Assembly (NCBI GenBank): GCA_029213265.1
Contig: JARGNG010000001.1
Coordinates: 234,306 to 298,305, forward strand
DNA length: 64,000 bases
Direction: 5' to 3'
Source of the DNA: Verrucomicrobiales bacterium
GTDB taxonomy: Bacteria > Verrucomicrobiota > Verrucomicrobiia > Verrucomicrobiales > DEV007
A model generated the notes under the pieces. The model was given only the letters and a program-made list of their open reading frames with translations. It had not been told where the DNA came from and made no database searches. This document shows, one piece after another, positions 61,762-64,000 of the stretch; the stretch's first letter is position 1, and each line of letters begins with the position of its first letter. The translations under genes were made by a program, and so were the position numbers.

Positions 61762-64000
61762 CTAGCGCTTTTGTGTTTTCACTGCGGCGAGAGCCTGATC
61801 GGATTCTGACGGCTCATTTTCGGACGTTCCCCGAACCCGGAAGGTGCGGCGCTTCTTCCGTCCATCGACGCGTCGGGATACTTTGATACGCAGGCGGTAA
61901 AGCTGATCCTCTGCGGAGTCGAGGTCGGCGATTTCCCCTCCGCTCAGAATCAAACTGGTCGCATTTCCGGGAGTGGTTCCCCCGATTCGGTCATAGCGGG
62001 GAGTGAAGAATCGGTTTTTCCCGGTTCCGATCAGACGGATCTGATCCGTTTCCGCTCCCGCATTCTCCGCCCGGAAATAGACGAGCCCGGTGCGTCGCTT
62101 GATGCGGTAAGAGAGTTTCTGGCCCGCGGCCCGATCGTAGATTGCCTTTCCAGTGGGAGTGGAAGCCGCCTTGCCCACCTGGAGGTCGGGAAGGAAATCG
62201 GGGGCCAATCCTTCCCCGGCGATCGCGAAGAAAAAACGGTCGCTTCCGGAGAAGCGCCCATGCATAGATGCTTCCGCCATTTTCGCTCCGCCGCTTGTGG
62301 GGGAAAAGGTAATCGTAAGAAGGCGCGACTCTCCGGCAGGAATGGAGGCAAAGGTTCCGGAGAGTAAAAACGGATTCCCGACTTGAGAAAGGGAGAAGTC
62401 GACCGGTCGAAACGGAGCTGTGCCCGAATTGGTGAGTAAAAAATCGCGTTCTACCGGGACACCGTCCTTCCAAACCACCTCTCCGGAATCCGTGCCGTCG
62501 AGCAGGTCAGGAGTGCTGTCTCCATTGACGATCGCCTGCCCCAGTCCCGTCGCGTCGACGACGGCGCCATGATTGCCGGCCCGATATTCGATCGCTCCGA
62601 TATCAACTCGTCCCTCCTCGACGCGGTTCGTTCCGAAAAAATCCTCTTCGCCGCTTCCCGTGGGGTGGGCTGGATTTCCCGCGTTTCGCGCCGGAGAACT
62701 GGAGGAAAGACGGAAGTCCTGATTTGCCGCATCGGAAAGCAGCGGATTTGCGAGAAGGCTTCCGGCGTCATTTCCCGAGGCCGATTGGTAGGTGCTGAAG
62801 TTCGTGTAGAAAGTTCTTTTCCACTGCCATTCCTGCGCGCTGTTCGGAGCGAAGAAGAGATTGTGATTGAGGGCGTTGTTTGCGTTTTCCGTGTATGGAT
62901 TCCCGATCAAGAGGCCCTGGTCGTTTGCGACGAGGAGATTGTTTCGAAATTCACAATCTTCGACGTCGAACTGAAGATAGATTTCCCCGTTTCCGTCCCG
63001 CCTCGTGTCGTTTTGGTAGAAGGTGTTGTTGAGCACGAAGCAGTCCCGCGTCATTCCCCGCCGGCGATCATATCCTCCGAGAAAAAGGCCCCCGATGTCA
63101 TTGTGATAGACAAGGTTGTTTCTCACCGTGATCTCACTGGTGGAGCGCCCCGCATGTTCACTGGCCAGTTCGATCCCGATATTGCAGTGATGAACCACAT
63201 TCTGCTCCACGAGAATCCGGGTGCCACCGTCCACATAGATGCCGCCCGCGCTGGTATCTCCGCCTCCTTTCGAAAAACTGCCGCCATAGGCTGGATTGAA
63301 AGCGGAATTGATGTTGAAAACCAGATTGCCCCGACAGACCCCGTCGCGGGCCTGATCGAGCGCCGGAGTGGGGCCGTTCCCTTCAAAACCAATGAAGTCG
63401 ATCCCGATATTGTTGCAATCGCGCACGACGTTGTTGCTGACCTCGAAATTCCGGACATTTCCGTTCAGGACAAGCGCCTCGCTGGAGCCCAGCTTCAGGT
63501 CATAGAGTTCGTTTCCTGCAATCACGATGTCTTCGAGCGGATTCGTGTTGTAGCCGAAGACCCCGATCCCATGGGCATCTCCGCCGTCGAGACCGTTGAA
63601 GAGGGTTTCGATATCATGAATCCGATTGTTCAGGATTTCGATGTGGCTTCCCTTGCCTTCGACCAGGATTCCGACCGGGACGAGATAGCGTGTTGCGGTG
63701 CGAAGATTTCTCAGTTCGAGACCTTTGATGCGAAGGTAGCTTTGCTCGTAAATGGTAATCAGGGCATTTGAGTTGTTGGCATCAAAAGAAAGATTACTTC
63801 CGTCGATGACGGCTTTTTCCCCGGATGCCGGTTGAAACGTGATGAATCCACCGCCCATGCTTCCGGATACATTGATTTCGACCTTTTCCTCATAGATTCC
63901 CTCCCGGAGGTAGACGTTCGAACCGGCCGGCACCGTATCGGCGGCTTTCTGGACGGTCTTCCAGGGCGAGGCCATGGACCCCGGGTTTCCATCGTCGCCG
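61762..64000 (-). CDS. Large secreted right-handed beta-helix protein, 5' end outside the window
   Basis: At least 745 residues; the frame is open to the window edge (Gly-Asp-Asp-Gly-Asn-Pro-Gly-Ser before the first Met at 63975), so that Met is internal. ASPWKTVQKAADTVPAGSNVYLREGIYEEKV is the typical beginning of a DUF1565/NosD-like beta-helix, which continues with many N-N-x-V/I turns to about 460 (NRIHDIETLFNG; NVVRDCNNIGIDF; NNLVYHNDIGG). A choice-of-anchor-D-like Ig domain follows (FLLTNSGTAPFRPVDFSL; ADS-type strands to about 600), then a C-terminal domain with repeats of basic residues. Probably binds or cleaves polysaccharide. Confidence 0.85.
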   Translation of the reverse strand, partial: GDDGNPGSMASPWKTVQKAADTVPAGSNVYLREGIYEEKVEINVSGSMGGGFITFQPASGEKAVIDGSNLSFDANNSNALITIYEQSYLRIKGLELRNLRTATRYLVPVGILVEGKGSHIEILNNRIHDIETLFNGLDGGDAHGIGVFGYNTNPLEDIVIAGNELYDLKLGSSEALVLNGNVRNFEVSNNVVRDCNNIGIDFIGFEGNGPTPALDQARDGVCRGNLVFNINSAFNPAYGGSFSKGGGDTSAGGIYVDGGTRILVEQNVVHHCNIGIELASEHAGRSTSEITVRNNLVYHNDIGGLFLGGYDRRRGMTRDCFVLNNTFYQNDTRRDGNGEIYLQFDVEDCEFRNNLLVANDQGLLIGNPYTENANNALNHNLFFAPNSAQEWQWKRTFYTNFSTYQSASGNDAGSLLANPLLSDAANQDFRLSSSSPARNAGNPAHPTGSGEEDFFGTNRVEEGRVDIGAIEYRAGNHGAVVDATGLGQAIVNGDSTPDLLDGTDSGEVVWKDGVPVERDFLLTNSGTAPFRPVDFSLSQVGNPFLLSGTFASIPAGESRLLTITFSPTSGGAKMAEASMHGRFSGSDRFFFAIAGEGLAPDFLPDLQVGKAASTPTGKAIYDRAAGQKLSYRIKRRTGLVYFRAENAGAETDQIRLIGTGKNRFFTPRYDRIGGTTPGNATSLILSGGEIADLDSAEDQLYRLRIKVSRRVDGRKKRRTFRVRGTSENEPSESDQALAAVKTQKR

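Overview
The window looks like chromosomal DNA from a Verrucomicrobiota bacterium, probably Verrucomicrobiales and possibly free-living or marine. The inference rests on moderately high GC and on families typical of the Planctomycetes-Verrucomicrobia-Chlamydiae superphylum. These include a paired DUF1501 protein and PSD1/DUF1549/LamG/DUF1553 cytochrome-like protein, ThuA-like lipoprotein, TAT-exported Gfo/Idh/MocA oxidoreductase, TAT-exported Asp-box sialidase, SHD1-domain secreted proteins, and GAF-HlyD plus M50-HlyD fusions. No rRNA, tRNA, CRISPR array, prophage or insertion sequence was recognised. No stretch over 300 bases lacks a gene.

Layout. 1-5.9 kb: a tandem repeat, small secreted proteins, a sialidase, a TPR-like secreted protein and an L,D-transpeptidase lipoprotein. 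6-12.6 kb: pdxJ, then a membrane-protein operon (B-box finger, DUF4129, DUF4350), a small lipoprotein, plsC and a decayed LamG gene. 12.6-17.4 kb (minus): an SHD1 protein and a three-gene MotA/ExbB plus double ExbD-like motor operon. 17.5-25.3 kb: an alpha/beta-hydrolase lipoprotein, ThuA, a membrane-tethered receiver protein, a lone EboE, a receiver protein, an azurin-like cupredoxin and a receiver/DHp-like protein. 25.4-31.8 kb: housekeeping and small-molecule enzymes, a 47-residue membrane protein and a BamE-like gene broken by an in-frame TGA. 31.8-39 kb: two Hsp20 genes behind a clear sigma-54 promoter, then a secreted protein and the GAF-HlyD / PqqD-M50-HlyD pair. 39-49.3 kb (mostly minus): a ZIP transporter gene with an early amber codon overlapping rarA, fusA, a radical SAM protein, a large hybrid histidine kinase and a Nudix hydrolase. 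49.3-64 kb: a secreted triple-Rid protein, a MEKHLA protein, the DUF1501/DUF1553 pair, an aldo-keto reductase, a second SHD1 protein, leuB, pyrF-pyrE and the 3' part of a large beta-helix protein running off the window.

How genes work together. leuB, pyrF, pyrE, aroD and pdxJ are scattered anabolic genes. Signalling is unusual: three receiver proteins without DNA-binding outputs and one hybrid kinase with two C-terminal receivers lie within 28 kb, suggesting a distributed phosphorelay (inference). The least described candidates for a new system are the zinc-ribbon MotA/ExbB plus two coiled-coil ExbD-like stators (13.4-17.4 kb) and the GAF-HlyD / PqqD-M50-HlyD pair (34.8-39 kb). A 31-nt palindrome recurs at three intergenic sites. 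Three genes (LamG, BamE-like, ZIP) carry single disabling lesions, which are either real gene decay or sequence errors.
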